A stretch of DNA of 64,000 nucleotides, taken from contig CAJTCY010000006.1 of assembly GCA_910575075.1 (NCBI GenBank), positions 124,001 to 188,000 on the forward strand, written 5' to 3'. The notes beneath the pieces were generated by a model. It was not told the origin of the DNA. It did not search any database and was given only the letters and a program-made list of their open reading frames with translations. Source of the DNA: Lachnospiraceae bacterium (GTDB lineage: Bacteria > Bacillota > Clostridia > Lachnospirales > Lachnospiraceae). Position numbers and translations under genes: made by a program. Shown here one piece after another: positions 44,371 to 53,463 of the stretch. The number at the start of each line of letters is the position of its first letter. Position 1 is the stretch's first letter.

Positions 44371-45108
44371 ATGGAGGAAAAGACACTGGTAGAACATTTG
44401 ACAGCATTTGGCTTGACGGGGCAGGAGGCAATGATTTATCTGGAATTATTTCGTTCTGGAACCAGTAATGGATACGAATTGTCAAAATGTACTGGGATTT
44501 CCCGCTCCAATGTATATAAGGCGTTGGAAGGACTGGCGGATAAAGGTGCAGCATATATCAGCGAAGGAACTTCACGCAAATATACGGCTGTGGAAGTAGA
44601 AGAATTTTGCCAAAACAAAATCCGTAATCTTATGAGAAAGCAGGATGTTCTGGCAGAGCATATGCCAAAAGAAAGAAAGGAGACCGAGGGGTATATTACA
44701 ATTGTCTCCGATGAGAATATTTCGGATAAAATACGCAATATGCTGATAAAGGCGAAGAAGAGAATATATCTTTCTATGTCTTTGAAGCTGCTGAGTCAGT
44801 TTCGGAAAGAATTACAGGAACTAGCGTCAAAAGGAATTAAGGTGGTAGTACTCACTTCATTTTTAGGAAGTGCAGAAGAGAGTTCTTTTTTTAAAAAGAC
44901 AAAGGGCATCAAAGTTTATATGACATCTGATAAGAAGAACCAGATTGGGATTATTATGGATTCCAAATATGTTCTTACTGGTGAACTGGGAAAAGGGAGA
45001 GAGAGTACTTGTCTGTATACAGGACAGGTAAATTTTGTACAGGTGTTTAAGGATTCTATGAAAAATGAAATTCGTTTGTTGGAATTAGAAGAAAAGAACA
45101 AAAAATAG
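44371..45108 (+). CDS. TrmB-family transcriptional regulator
   Basis: A 245-residue protein. The N-terminal winged HTH (LTGQEAMIYLELFRSGTSNGYELSKCTGISRSNVYKALEGL, about 17-57, given here by its borders) is of TrmB type, followed by a short coiled linker and a PLD-like effector domain (KRIYLSMSLKLLSQFRKEL). ATG 44371 follows GGAGG with 8-base spacing; the GTG at 44356 overlaps that site. It is 32 bases upstream of lysA, with a strong promoter of its own, so it may regulate itself and lysA. Effector unknown. Confidence 0.87.
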   Translation: MEEKTLVEHLTAFGLTGQEAMIYLELFRSGTSNGYELSKCTGISRSNVYKALEGLADKGAAYISEGTSRKYTAVEVEEFCQNKIRNLMRKQDVLAEHMPKERKETEGYITIVSDENISDKIRNMLIKAKKRIYLSMSLKLLSQFRKELQELASKGIKVVVLTSFLGSAEESSFFKKTKGIKVYMTSDKKNQIGIIMDSKYVLTGELGKGRESTCLYTGQVNFVQVFKDSMKNEIRLLELEEKNKK

Positions 45109-45140
45109 AAAATTTGCAAGACAAAGGAGTAACAGTTATT

Positions 45141-46415
45141 ATGAAGAAAGAACCATTTGTAACTAATGAACAATTGCAGGAAATCATAAAAAAATATCCC
45201 ACACCTTTTCATTTATATGATGAAAAAGGGATTCGTGCAAATGCGCAGGCACTAAAGGAGGCTTTTTCCTGGAATAAAGGGTTCAAAGAATATTTTGCAG
45301 TGAAGGCAACGCCCAATCCATTTCTTATTAATATTTTAAAAGAGTATGGCTGCGGCTGTGACTGCTCTTCCTTGACAGAACTGATGCTTGCGGATGCGCT
45401 GCATTTTAAAGGCGAAGATGTCATGTTTTCTTCGAATGCCACGCCGGCGGAAGAGTTTAAGTTTGCTGACGAAATGGATGCGATCATTAACCTGGATGAT
45501 TTTACCCATATTGAATTTCTGGAAAAAACCATTGGGAGAATTCCAGAAACCATAAGCTGCCGCTACAATCCAGGCGGAGTATTTAAAATCAGCAACAGCA
45601 TTATGGACAATCCCAACGACGCAAAATATGGATTTACTACAGAGCAGCTTTTTGAGGGATTCAAGGTATTGAAAGAAAAAGGGGCAAAATATTTTGGTAT
45701 TCATGCATTTCTGGCTAGCAATACAGTGACGAATGAATATTATCCAACTTTAGCAAAGACCTTATTTGAGACAGCTGTAAAGCTCAAAGAAGAAACAGGA
45801 GCAGATATCCGTTTTATTAATTTGTCAGGTGGAATTGGAATTCCATACAGCCCGGATGAGGAAGCAAATGATATTTATAAAATCGGAGAAGGTGTACGTG
45901 AAGTATATGAAGAGATTCTTGTTCCGGCAGGTATGGGGGATGTGGCAATTTATGCAGAATTAGGACGTTTTATGATGGGACCTTATGGATGCCTGGTTAC
46001 TACCGCCATTCATGAAAAACATACGCATAAAGAGTATATTGGATGCGATGCCTGCGCGGTGAATTTAATGCGTCCAGCTATGTATGGAGCATATCATCAT
46101 ATCACAGTTATGGGAAAAGATAATAATGTCTGCGATCATAAATATGATATCACAGGTTCTCTCTGTGAGAATAATGATAAATTTGCCATTGACCGAATGC
46201 TGCCCAAGATTGATAAAGGAGACCTGCTGGTGATTCATGACACAGGGGCGCATGGATTTTCTATGGGATATAATTATAATGGTAAATTAAAATCAGCAGA
46301 GATTTTATTGAAAGAAGATGGAACTGTTCAGTTAATCCGCCGTGCTGAAACACCACAAGATTATTTCGCCACTTTTGATTGTTTTGATATCTTAAAGGAT
46401 ATGAAACAAGTATAA
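45141..46415 (+). CDS. lysA: Diaminopimelate decarboxylase
   Basis: A 424-residue PLP-dependent fold-III decarboxylase, last step of lysine synthesis (meso-diaminopimelate to lysine). The PLP lysine is in YFAVKATPNP, the glycine-rich phosphate-binding region in LSGGIGIPYSPDE, and the substrate motif CENNDKFAIDR plus the active-site GAHGFSMGYNYNG near the C-terminus. AAAGGAG precedes ATG 45141; a longer start at 45114 has no ribosome site. This branch of the family is close to other amino-acid decarboxylases, so substrate is likely but not certain. Confidence 0.87.
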   Translation: MKKEPFVTNEQLQEIIKKYPTPFHLYDEKGIRANAQALKEAFSWNKGFKEYFAVKATPNPFLINILKEYGCGCDCSSLTELMLADALHFKGEDVMFSSNATPAEEFKFADEMDAIINLDDFTHIEFLEKTIGRIPETISCRYNPGGVFKISNSIMDNPNDAKYGFTTEQLFEGFKVLKEKGAKYFGIHAFLASNTVTNEYYPTLAKTLFETAVKLKEETGADIRFINLSGGIGIPYSPDEEANDIYKIGEGVREVYEEILVPAGMGDVAIYAELGRFMMGPYGCLVTTAIHEKHTHKEYIGCDACAVNLMRPAMYGAYHHITVMGKDNNVCDHKYDITGSLCENNDKFAIDRMLPKIDKGDLLVIHDTGAHGFSMGYNYNGKLKSAEILLKEDGTVQLIRRAETPQDYFATFDCFDILKDMKQV

Positions 46416-46432
46416 GACAATGAGGAACGGTT

Positions 46433-46750
46433 ATGATTGAGCGTAAAGATATTTTGTCTATTCCATATTTGAAAAAATCAGCGTTTACCGGAAGCTATGA
46501 GGGACTGCGCTTCCGGTTTGCAGCTGTAAAAAGGAAAACAGAGTCCGAAGAGCAGGAACAACAAGTGTTGCAGATAAAGGCGTGGGAGGCGCCCTACAGC
46601 TATGATGTCACTCCAGAGGAAAAAATGAAGAGTATGGATATGGAGTTTTCCGAAAAAGGAATACAACAGGGCATTGATTGGCTGAATGGTTTGTGGGAAG
46701 CAGAGCCAGAGAGGTGGAGAGCAGCAAAAACAAATTTTACCACCTTTTGA
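46433..46750 (+). CDS. Uncharacterised small protein
   Basis: A 105-residue soluble protein that I do not recognise. It contains SAFTGSYEGLRFRFAAVKRK and a C-terminal helix EKGIQQGIDWLNGLWEAEPERW. It starts 17 bases after lysA, behind GAGGAACGG, so it is probably co-transcribed. Its last codons (NFTTF) and stop lie in the CCTTTTGATACCC repeat that also flanks the 148-bp palindrome, so the original C-terminus may have been replaced by repeat insertion. Confidence 0.65.
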   Translation: MIERKDILSIPYLKKSAFTGSYEGLRFRFAAVKRKTESEEQEQQVLQIKAWEAPYSYDVTPEEKMKSMDMEFSEKGIQQGIDWLNGLWEAEPERWRAAKTNFTTF

Positions 46751-46774
46751 TACCCGAATCCTATAAGACAAAAA
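46742..46774. repeat. Partial copy of the GGTGTCAAAAGGTAGT repeat family
   Basis: ACCTTTTGATACCCGAATCC then TATAAGACAAAAAA matches the right end of the palindrome at 30109-30147 (ACCTTTTGACACCCGATTCC, TTATAAGATAAAAAAA). In both places the A run is the T run of a minus-strand terminator. Confidence 0.7.
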
Positions 46775-46801
46775 AGCCGAAACTTCTGGGAAGTTTCAGC
46801 T
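46769..46801 (-). terminator. Terminator of tRNA-Leu (minus strand)
   Basis: Stem AGCCGAAACTT (46775-46785) / AAGTTTCAGCT (46791-46801) with one wobble; on the minus strand it is followed by TTTTTT. Confidence 0.85.
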
Positions 46802-46809
46802 TTGTATAC

Positions 46810-46892
46810 TGCCGGCAATGGGACTTGAACCCATACGTGGTTGCCCACAACAGATTTTGAGTCTGCCTCGTCTGCCATTCCGACACGCCGGC
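46810..46892 (-). tRNA. tRNA-Leu (anticodon CAA)
   Basis: The minus strand folds as a class II tRNA. The acceptor is GCCGGCG with GCCGGC plus a G-T pair. The anticodon stem GCAGA/TCTGT has loop CTCAAAA, giving anticodon CAA, which reads UUG. There is a long variable arm (TGGGCAACCA), and the T arm is ATGGGTTCAAGTCCCAT. The discriminator is A and CCA is not encoded. A terminator follows at once. Confidence 0.95.
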
Positions 46893-47037
46893 ATGTGCTC
46901 GCTCAACCGAACGTATTTATTCTAGCATATTCAAAACAGAAATGCAAGGGTTTTTTGAAAAAATATTGAAGAATCTTGCAAGATGTAGTAATATTTAGCG
47001 TGAAAAAATAAAAATAACATGAAAAGAGGAAATAATA

Positions 47038-47421
47038 ATGATGAAGAAAGCAATTAATGCAGAGAAAGCACCAGCAGCAGTAGGGCCTTATGTACATGCA
47101 GTGGAAGCATGCGGACTGATTTTTACTTCAGGACAGCTGGGATTGATTCCGGAGAGTGGATTACTGCCGGAAGGAGTAGAAGCTCAGACTCATCAGAGCC
47201 TGAAAAATCTTGCTGTTGTGTTGGAAGCAGCAGGCAGTGATTTAGATCATGTAGTAAAGACCAGCGTTTTCTTGCAGGACATCAATGATTTTGCCAAAGT
47301 TAATGAAATCTATGCACAGTATTTTCAGGGAGAAACACCAGCGCGTTCCTGCGTACAGGTGGCGAAGCTGCCAAAAGGTGGTCTTGTGGAGATTGAAGTG
47401 GTTGCGGTAAAGAAAGATTAA
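47038..47421 (+). CDS. ridA: RidA-family reactive-intermediate deaminase
   Basis: A 127-residue protein of the RidA/YjgF/UK114 family, which hydrolyses enamine/imine intermediates released by PLP enzymes. Seen: APAAVGPYVHAV near the N-terminus, FTSGQLGL, the active-site arginine region ARSCVQVAKLPKGGLVEIEVVA at the end. The start may be ATG 47038 or 47041 (AGAGGA upstream). It is followed 13 bases later by the Xaa-Pro aminopeptidase gene, likely one transcript. Confidence 0.94.
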   Translation: MMKKAINAEKAPAAVGPYVHAVEACGLIFTSGQLGLIPESGLLPEGVEAQTHQSLKNLAVVLEAAGSDLDHVVKTSVFLQDINDFAKVNEIYAQYFQGETPARSCVQVAKLPKGGLVEIEVVAVKKD

Positions 47422-47434
47422 AGGAGTAAAAAGA

Positions 47435-49228
47435 GTGGCAGCGGCAGAAAGAATAACAGCACTCCGTACAGAAATGAAACGGTGTGGAATAGATATGTAT
47501 ATTGTGCCCACTTCAGATTTTCATGAGTCTGAGTATGTAGGGGATTATTTTAAAACAAGAGAATATCTAACTGGTTTTACAGGTTCTGCTGGAACAGCAG
47601 TTATTACAATGACACAGGCGGGGCTGTGGACGGACGGTAGATATTTTATACAGGCGGAACAACAGATAGATAACAGTACAGTGACACTCTACCGAATGGG
47701 GGAGGAAGGGGTTCCGACCATTAAGGAATATGTGGAACAGAATCTTGTTACAGGCGGATGTCTTGGGTTTGACGGACAGGTGGTGAATGCCGCCGCAGGA
47801 GAAGAATATGAAAAGATAGCTGACAGAAAACAGTGTTGTCTGGCGGCTGAGCAGGATTTGGTGGGTGCAATTTGGCAGGATCGTCCATCATTGCCTAGAA
47901 GCAAGGTATTCATACTGGAAGAAAAATATGCGGGAGAGAGCGTAGACAGTAAATTGAAGAGGGTCCGGGAGAAAATGCGGGAAAAGCAGGCTGACGTGCA
48001 TATTCTGACTTCACTGTGTGATATAGCCTGGCTTTTTAATATCCGCAGCGGAGATATTTTGCATGTGCCAGTGGTACTCTCTTTTGCGGTTATTACCATG
48101 GAGGAAAGCATTTGGTTTGTGCACAAAGAAGCTCTGAACGAGGAAGTGCAAGCTTACTGCAGAGAAAATCAGATCCTAATAAGAGAGTATCTGGAAGTCT
48201 ATGATTATGTAGAAAATATTTCAGTTGAAAAAAAGGTTCTTCTTGACAAAAATATTGTAAATTTCAGGATTTTTCAGAGTCTGAAAGAAGAAGTGCCAGT
48301 GATACAGGACAAGAATCCTACAGAATGGATGAAGGCAGTGAAAAATCAGACAGAGCTTTCCAATATTCGCAAAGCACATGTGAAAGATGGCGTAGCGTTT
48401 ACAAATTTTATGTATTGGCTGAAAACTAATATCGGGAAGCAAGAAATGACAGAGCTTACGGCAGCGTCTTATCTGGAAAACTGCAGGCGCAGTCAGGAAC
48501 TGTTTGTAGATTTAAGCTTTGAAACCATCAGTGCATATGGTGCAAATGGCGCAATGATGCATTATTCAGCAACAGAGGAATCTGATGCCAGGCTGGAACC
48601 CAGAGGGTTTCTCTTAGTGGACTCAGGAGGACATTATCTGGAGGGAAGCACAGATATTACCAGAACCATCGCATTGGGAACATTGACCAGAGAAGAAAAA
48701 TTTTATTTTACCACAGTGTGCCGTTCTAACTTGAATCTGGCAGCTGCAAAATTTCTTTATGGCTGCCGGGGAAGTAATCTGGATGTTCTGGCCAGAGGAC
48801 CTCTGTGGAATTTGGGAATGGATTATAAGTGCGGGACCGGGCATGGAATCGGATATCTGTTAAATGTCCATGAGGCGCCCAATGGTTTCCGCTGGCGGAT
48901 TGTGCCAGAACGCAGTGACAGTTGTGTTCTGGAAGAAGGTATGGTGACAACAGATGAGCCAGGCGTTTATCTGGAAGGAAAATACGGAATTCGCACGGAA
49001 AATGAGCTCATATGTAAAAAGGCGGAGAAAAATGAGTATGGGCAGTTTATGGAATTTGAAACTATTACGTATGCTCCAATTGATCTGGATGCCGTACTTC
49101 CAGAAGAGATGACGAAAACAGAGAAAAAATGGCTCAATGATTATCATAAGATGGTGTATGAGAAAATTTCACCATATCTGGAGCCAGAAGTAAAAGAATG
49201 GCTGAGAGAATATACCAGAGAGATATGA
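47435..49228 (+). CDS. Xaa-Pro aminopeptidase (M24B metallopeptidase)
   Basis: A 597-residue cytoplasmic peptidase that removes N-terminal residues preceding proline. Two creatinase-like N-terminal domains are followed by a pita-bread catalytic domain. The metal ligands are Asp in LLVDSGG and TDITR, His in GTGHGIGYLL, and Glu in DEPGVYLEG and RTENEL. GTG 47435 is the start, eight bases after AAGGAG. Of the long, three-domain type common in Lachnospiraceae. Confidence 0.93.
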   Translation: MAAAERITALRTEMKRCGIDMYIVPTSDFHESEYVGDYFKTREYLTGFTGSAGTAVITMTQAGLWTDGRYFIQAEQQIDNSTVTLYRMGEEGVPTIKEYVEQNLVTGGCLGFDGQVVNAAAGEEYEKIADRKQCCLAAEQDLVGAIWQDRPSLPRSKVFILEEKYAGESVDSKLKRVREKMREKQADVHILTSLCDIAWLFNIRSGDILHVPVVLSFAVITMEESIWFVHKEALNEEVQAYCRENQILIREYLEVYDYVENISVEKKVLLDKNIVNFRIFQSLKEEVPVIQDKNPTEWMKAVKNQTELSNIRKAHVKDGVAFTNFMYWLKTNIGKQEMTELTAASYLENCRRSQELFVDLSFETISAYGANGAMMHYSATEESDARLEPRGFLLVDSGGHYLEGSTDITRTIALGTLTREEKFYFTTVCRSNLNLAAAKFLYGCRGSNLDVLARGPLWNLGMDYKCGTGHGIGYLLNVHEAPNGFRWRIVPERSDSCVLEEGMVTTDEPGVYLEGKYGIRTENELICKKAEKNEYGQFMEFETITYAPIDLDAVLPEEMTKTEKKWLNDYHKMVYEKISPYLEPEVKEWLREYTREI

Positions 49229-49244
49229 CACAAGTGTAATTTCT

Positions 49245-50324
49245 CTAGATTACGACAGTATTCTTACCCTGGCGTTTTCCAATATACAGCTTCATATCGG
49301 CTCTGGCAATCAGAGAATCCAGGGATTGATTTTTATGGTGATGGGCAACTCCCATGGTCATAGTATGAGAAATATGACATTCCAGGCAGTCTGTTTCAGA
49401 ATTAGAGATTAGAATTCTGATATTATCTGCCAGTTTTGCGGCAGAATCCAGGTCATATCCATTTAACAAAATAAGAAATTCTTCTCCGCCCCAGCGGCAG
49501 ATATGGCAGCCTTCTGGGATAGATTCTGTCAGAATTTTGGAGATATGCTTTAACACTTCGTCTCCGCAGTTGTGGCCATAGGTATCATTGATTTTTTTAA
49601 AATCGTCAATGTCGCACATAACAAGACAAAAGGGTTTGCCGCTGTGCATCGCTTCTGCCAGAAGGTCTTTCATGCTCCAGCGGTTAAATAAACCGGTAAG
49701 TGCATCATTTCCGGCTATTTTGCCCAGCATAGTATTTTCTTCAAACAATTTCTTCTGTGACATGCGCACATCAAGCATAAAAAGGACAGAAAAAGTGGTA
49801 ATAAATGCAAACGTACAGAAAGAATTGAATGTGTATAGTAAATGAAGAATGAAAGGATCTGTAATGGGTGAAAAAGCAGTGTGATTCTGACTGTAATAGT
49901 AACAGGAAAAATAGGTTAGAATCGCCAAAAACCCGAATATTAGTGGAGACTGGATCTGATACCGCCGAAAAGTATAGGAAATATAGAACCCTGCCGCAAC
50001 CACTGCAAAAAGGTAGGAAGCATATCCGCATGTCCAGCCCAGGAGGAATGTGGTCAAAATAGTGTTGAAAATAATTTCAATGCTGGCGATAGAATATACA
50101 AGAGAAAAGTTTTCTCTGCGCAGCAATACGGTACACGACAGATAAATCACAGTGGAAAACAGATTGTAAACTGCCAGAGGTGGAATTTGAATAAAGAGAT
50201 ACAGTAAGAAAAAAATAGTGTGAACCGCAGCAAGAGGATAGACGATTAAGTTGTATTTTAAATTTTCAGTGATGGATAATTCCCCTGCGATAAATTTTTT
50301 AGTCAGTTCGAATATTTTTTTCAA
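49245..50324 (-). CDS. Membrane GGDEF protein, probable diguanylate cyclase
   Basis: A 359-residue protein. Six hydrophobic segments (about residues 25-190) form the membrane sensor part, with a C-terminal GGDEF domain (DALTGLFNRWSMKDLL; CDIDDFKKINDTYGHNCGDEVL; signature RWGGEEFLILL). The GGEEF motif is intact, so c-di-GMP synthesis is likely. The start is TTG 50324 with AGAGGG eight bases ahead on the minus strand. It is convergent with the aminopeptidase gene. Together with the EAL protein at 28192 it shows c-di-GMP turnover in this organism. Confidence 0.9.
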   Translation of the reverse strand: MKKIFELTKKFIAGELSITENLKYNLIVYPLAAVHTIFFLLYLFIQIPPLAVYNLFSTVIYLSCTVLLRRENFSLVYSIASIEIIFNTILTTFLLGWTCGYASYLFAVVAAGFYISYTFRRYQIQSPLIFGFLAILTYFSCYYYSQNHTAFSPITDPFILHLLYTFNSFCTFAFITTFSVLFMLDVRMSQKKLFEENTMLGKIAGNDALTGLFNRWSMKDLLAEAMHSGKPFCLVMCDIDDFKKINDTYGHNCGDEVLKHISKILTESIPEGCHICRWGGEEFLILLNGYDLDSAAKLADNIRILISNSETDCLECHISHTMTMGVAHHHKNQSLDSLIARADMKLYIGKRQGKNTVVI

Positions 50325-50511
50325 TTGTTATGCCCTCTTTCGAAATGAACTTCGCTGATAATAGTTTAAATTGTATTAAATAATTATAACATAGATATTA
50401 AAAAAGATATATTAAATATTTGCACAAAAATATGAATACGTTATTGTAGAAAATTTTAAGGAATTATTGCAATTTTTATGTGAGTTCAGAAGATTGCAAT
50501 TGAAAAACAGA

Positions 50512-50580
50512 AAAGTGTTTCCATCACTTTGTGCTGGAACTCTTTTAGTACTATAAAACCAAAAAACGAGGAAACTCAAA
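50512..50580 (-). mobile_element. MITE-like element, half copy C
   Basis: On the minus strand it reads TTTGAGTTTCCTCG at the outer end (50580) through CCAGCACAAAGTGATGGAAACACT at the inner end. It is the left half of the element at 14621-14790 and stops at the same place as the copy at 25967. It lies in the 372-base gap before polA. The rest of that gap is AT-rich, with nothing else I can name. Confidence 0.78.
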
Positions 50581-50696
50581 AAAATAAAACTTTTAAAACT
50601 TTCCCATATGGTGTAAAATAAAAACGATGTGGTGTATTTATTAAGAAAGTAAGAACGAAAAGTATCAAGAGAAAGGGACAGAGGGCACAGGGTTTT

Positions 50697-53441
50697 ATGA
50701 GTAAAAAGATAGTTTTGATTGACGGACACAGTATTTTAAATCGTGCCTTTTTTGGAATTCCAGATCTTACTAATGCGGAGGGACAGCATACCAATGCAGT
50801 GTATGGCTTCCTGAATATTCTGTTTCGGATTCTGGAGGAAGAAAAACCGGAATATCTGACGGTGGCATTTGACGTACATGCGCCTACCTTCCGTCATAAA
50901 ATGTATGAAGCATATAAAGGAACCAGGAAGCCTATGGCAGAAGAGCTAAGACAGCAGGTTCCGGTGATGAAGGAAGTCTTAAAGGCAATGGGTGTTGCCA
51001 TTGTGGAAAAGGAAGGGTATGAGGCGGACGATATCCTGGGAACGATCGCAAAACGCTGTGAGAGAGAAGGCATTGAAGTGTCTCTGGTTTCTGGAGACAG
51101 GGATCTTTTGCAGCTTGCCAGCGAACATATCCGAATCAGGATTCCCAAAACGAAGCGCACAGGGACAGAGATTGAGGATTATTATGCCGGAGATGTTAAG
51201 GAAAAATATCAGGTGACGCCAGAAGAATTTATTGATGTAAAGGCATTGATGGGAGATACGGCAGATAATATTCCGGGAGTGCCGGGAATTGGAGAAAAGA
51301 CGGCAACAAATCTGATTGCAGCCTATGGGAGTATTGAGAATGCCTATGAGCACATTGATGAGGTGAAACCTCCCAGAGCGCAAAATAATCTAAAAGAACA
51401 TTTTGACATGGCTAAGATGAGCAAGGTTCTTGCTACAATTGAACTGAATGTCCCCTTAGATTATGATGTGGCACAAGCGGAATTGAATAATTTGTTTACA
51501 CCAGAAGCCTATGTGTGGATGAAGAAACTGGAATTTAAACAGATGCTGAACCGTTTTTCCGTGGAAGCGCCTGAAAATCCAGTAGAACAGTACTTTCAGA
51601 TGATTTCAGAGAAAATTCAGGCAGACGAAATATTTGCAGAAGCGCAGAAAGCAGAGTGCGTGGGATTTTATCTTATTGCAGACCGTAATCTGAATCCAGA
51701 AGAATCAGAAGGGCAGCTCACGCTGGAACATGTATTTGGAATCGATTCTGGCGGAGGACAAGATACAGAAGTATCTTCTGGAAAAAAAGCACAAATTTTC
51801 GGGCTTGCCCTTGCATATGGAGAACAGAAGATATTTTTTCTCAAAGTAAACGATTCCATTACAGGAGATTATCTGACAAAAGAGACAGAGAGAATGATAA
51901 GAAGGGACAAGCAGACAGTGTCTTTCGATTTGAAATCTCAGCTTTCATATCTTACTGTTTCAGAAAAGAGCAGGAACTATGTGGATGATGCGCTGATTCA
52001 GGCGTATCTTTTGAATCCGTTGAAAAATGATTATGCTTATGACGACGTGGCAAAAGAATATCTGGACCTTCTGGTGCCTTCCCAAACGGATCTGCTGGGA
52101 AAATTATCTTTGGCACAGGCTGTAAAGGAAAAAAGTACAGAAGTTTTTCAGTATGGCTGCTGGAAAGCTTATACTGTCTTTAAAGCGGCTGATATACTGC
52201 GAAAGAAATTGGAAGAAGCAGGAATGTGGAAACTTTACCGGGAAATCGAAATGCCTTTGACCTATACGCTGTATGATATGGAACAGGAAGGGGTTCTGGT
52301 AAATGCTTCTCAGCTTAGAAAATATGGAGAAAATCTTTCTGGGAAAATTGCGCAGTTGGAGCAGGAAATTTATCAGGATGCCGGAGAGACATTCAATATC
52401 AATTCACCCAAACAGCTTGGAGTTATATTATTTGAAAAGCTCAAGATGCCTTACGGCAAGAAAACGAAAACAGGGTTTTCTACGGCGGCAGACGTATTGG
52501 AAAAGCTGGCGGGGGAGTATCCGCTGGTGTCAAAAATCTTAGAATACCGTCAGCTTGCCAAATTAAAATCAACCTATGCAGAAGGCCTTGCAAATTATAT
52601 TGAGCCGGACGGAAGAATTCGTTCCAGCTTCCATCAGACCATTACAGCAACGGGACGCATCAGCAGTACAGAGCCTAATCTGCAGAATATTCCAATTCGC
52701 ATGGAGCTGGGCAGGCTGATACGTAAAGTATTTATTCCTCAGAATGGATGTGTACTGATCGACGCAGATTATTCCCAGATTGAGCTTCGGGTACTGGCTC
52801 ATATGTCAGGAGATGAATACTTGATCAATGCATATAGAGAAGCGCAGGATATTCACAGAATGACAGCTTCCCAGGTATTTCATGTGCCGTTTGAAGAGGT
52901 AACAGATCTGCAGAGAAGAAACGCCAAAGCGGTAAATTTTGGAATTGTGTATGGAATCAGTTCCTTTGGGCTAAGCCAGGATTTAAGCATTTCCACCAAA
53001 GAGGCGGCTGCGTATATTCAGTCCTATTTTGAAACTTATCCGGGCGTGAAGCAATTTCTGGATCAGCAGGTGAAACAGGCAAAAGAACAGGGATATGTTA
53101 CTACTATGTTTGGAAGGAAAAGACCTGTTCCTGAGTTATCTTCCGGCAATTTTACACAGCGGTCTTTTGGAGAACGGGTGGCAATGAATTCTCCTATTCA
53201 GGGGACGGCGGCAGATATCATCAAGATCGCCATGATCCGGGTCAGCCAATCTTTAAAGGAACAAAACCTGCGCTCTAAGCTGATCCTTCAGGTACATGAT
53301 GAATTGCTGGTTGAGACATGGGAGGATGAGATAGAACAGGTAAAAGACATTTTAAAAAGAGATATGGAGTCAGCAGCACAACTTTCTGTGAAGCTGGAGA
53401 TTGATATGAAACAGGGAAAAGACTGGTATGAAGCACATTAA
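50697..53441 (+). CDS. polA: DNA polymerase I
   Basis: A 914-residue family A polymerase for Okazaki-fragment and repair synthesis. The N-terminal 5'-3' exonuclease/flap domain (LIDGHSILNRAFFG; VSGDRDLLQL; GDTADNIPGVPGIGEKTA) is complete. The middle 3'-5' exonuclease region lacks the DxE proofreading motif. The polymerase domain has motifs A (DADYSQIELRVLAHMS), B (RRNAKAVNFGIVYGIS) and C (QVHDELLVE). It heads an operon with the CoaE-FtsA-like gene 22 bases on. Confidence 0.97.
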   Translation: MSKKIVLIDGHSILNRAFFGIPDLTNAEGQHTNAVYGFLNILFRILEEEKPEYLTVAFDVHAPTFRHKMYEAYKGTRKPMAEELRQQVPVMKEVLKAMGVAIVEKEGYEADDILGTIAKRCEREGIEVSLVSGDRDLLQLASEHIRIRIPKTKRTGTEIEDYYAGDVKEKYQVTPEEFIDVKALMGDTADNIPGVPGIGEKTATNLIAAYGSIENAYEHIDEVKPPRAQNNLKEHFDMAKMSKVLATIELNVPLDYDVAQAELNNLFTPEAYVWMKKLEFKQMLNRFSVEAPENPVEQYFQMISEKIQADEIFAEAQKAECVGFYLIADRNLNPEESEGQLTLEHVFGIDSGGGQDTEVSSGKKAQIFGLALAYGEQKIFFLKVNDSITGDYLTKETERMIRRDKQTVSFDLKSQLSYLTVSEKSRNYVDDALIQAYLLNPLKNDYAYDDVAKEYLDLLVPSQTDLLGKLSLAQAVKEKSTEVFQYGCWKAYTVFKAADILRKKLEEAGMWKLYREIEMPLTYTLYDMEQEGVLVNASQLRKYGENLSGKIAQLEQEIYQDAGETFNINSPKQLGVILFEKLKMPYGKKTKTGFSTAADVLEKLAGEYPLVSKILEYRQLAKLKSTYAEGLANYIEPDGRIRSSFHQTITATGRISSTEPNLQNIPIRMELGRLIRKVFIPQNGCVLIDADYSQIELRVLAHMSGDEYLINAYREAQDIHRMTASQVFHVPFEEVTDLQRRNAKAVNFGIVYGISSFGLSQDLSISTKEAAAYIQSYFETYPGVKQFLDQQVKQAKEQGYVTTMFGRKRPVPELSSGNFTQRSFGERVAMNSPIQGTAADIIKIAMIRVSQSLKEQNLRSKLILQVHDELLVETWEDEIEQVKDILKRDMESAAQLSVKLEIDMKQGKDWYEAH

Positions 53442-53463
53442 AAGATAAGATATGGAGGGAATT

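Noticed and set aside
46678-46860. 60-codon plus-strand frame running through the tRNA-Leu gene
   Set aside because: It overlaps the tRNA and its terminator; not a gene.
51600-52100. Missing proofreading motif in polA as a sign of a broken gene
   Set aside because: Loss of the DxE exonuclease residues is common in Firmicute DNA polymerase I; the frame is intact.
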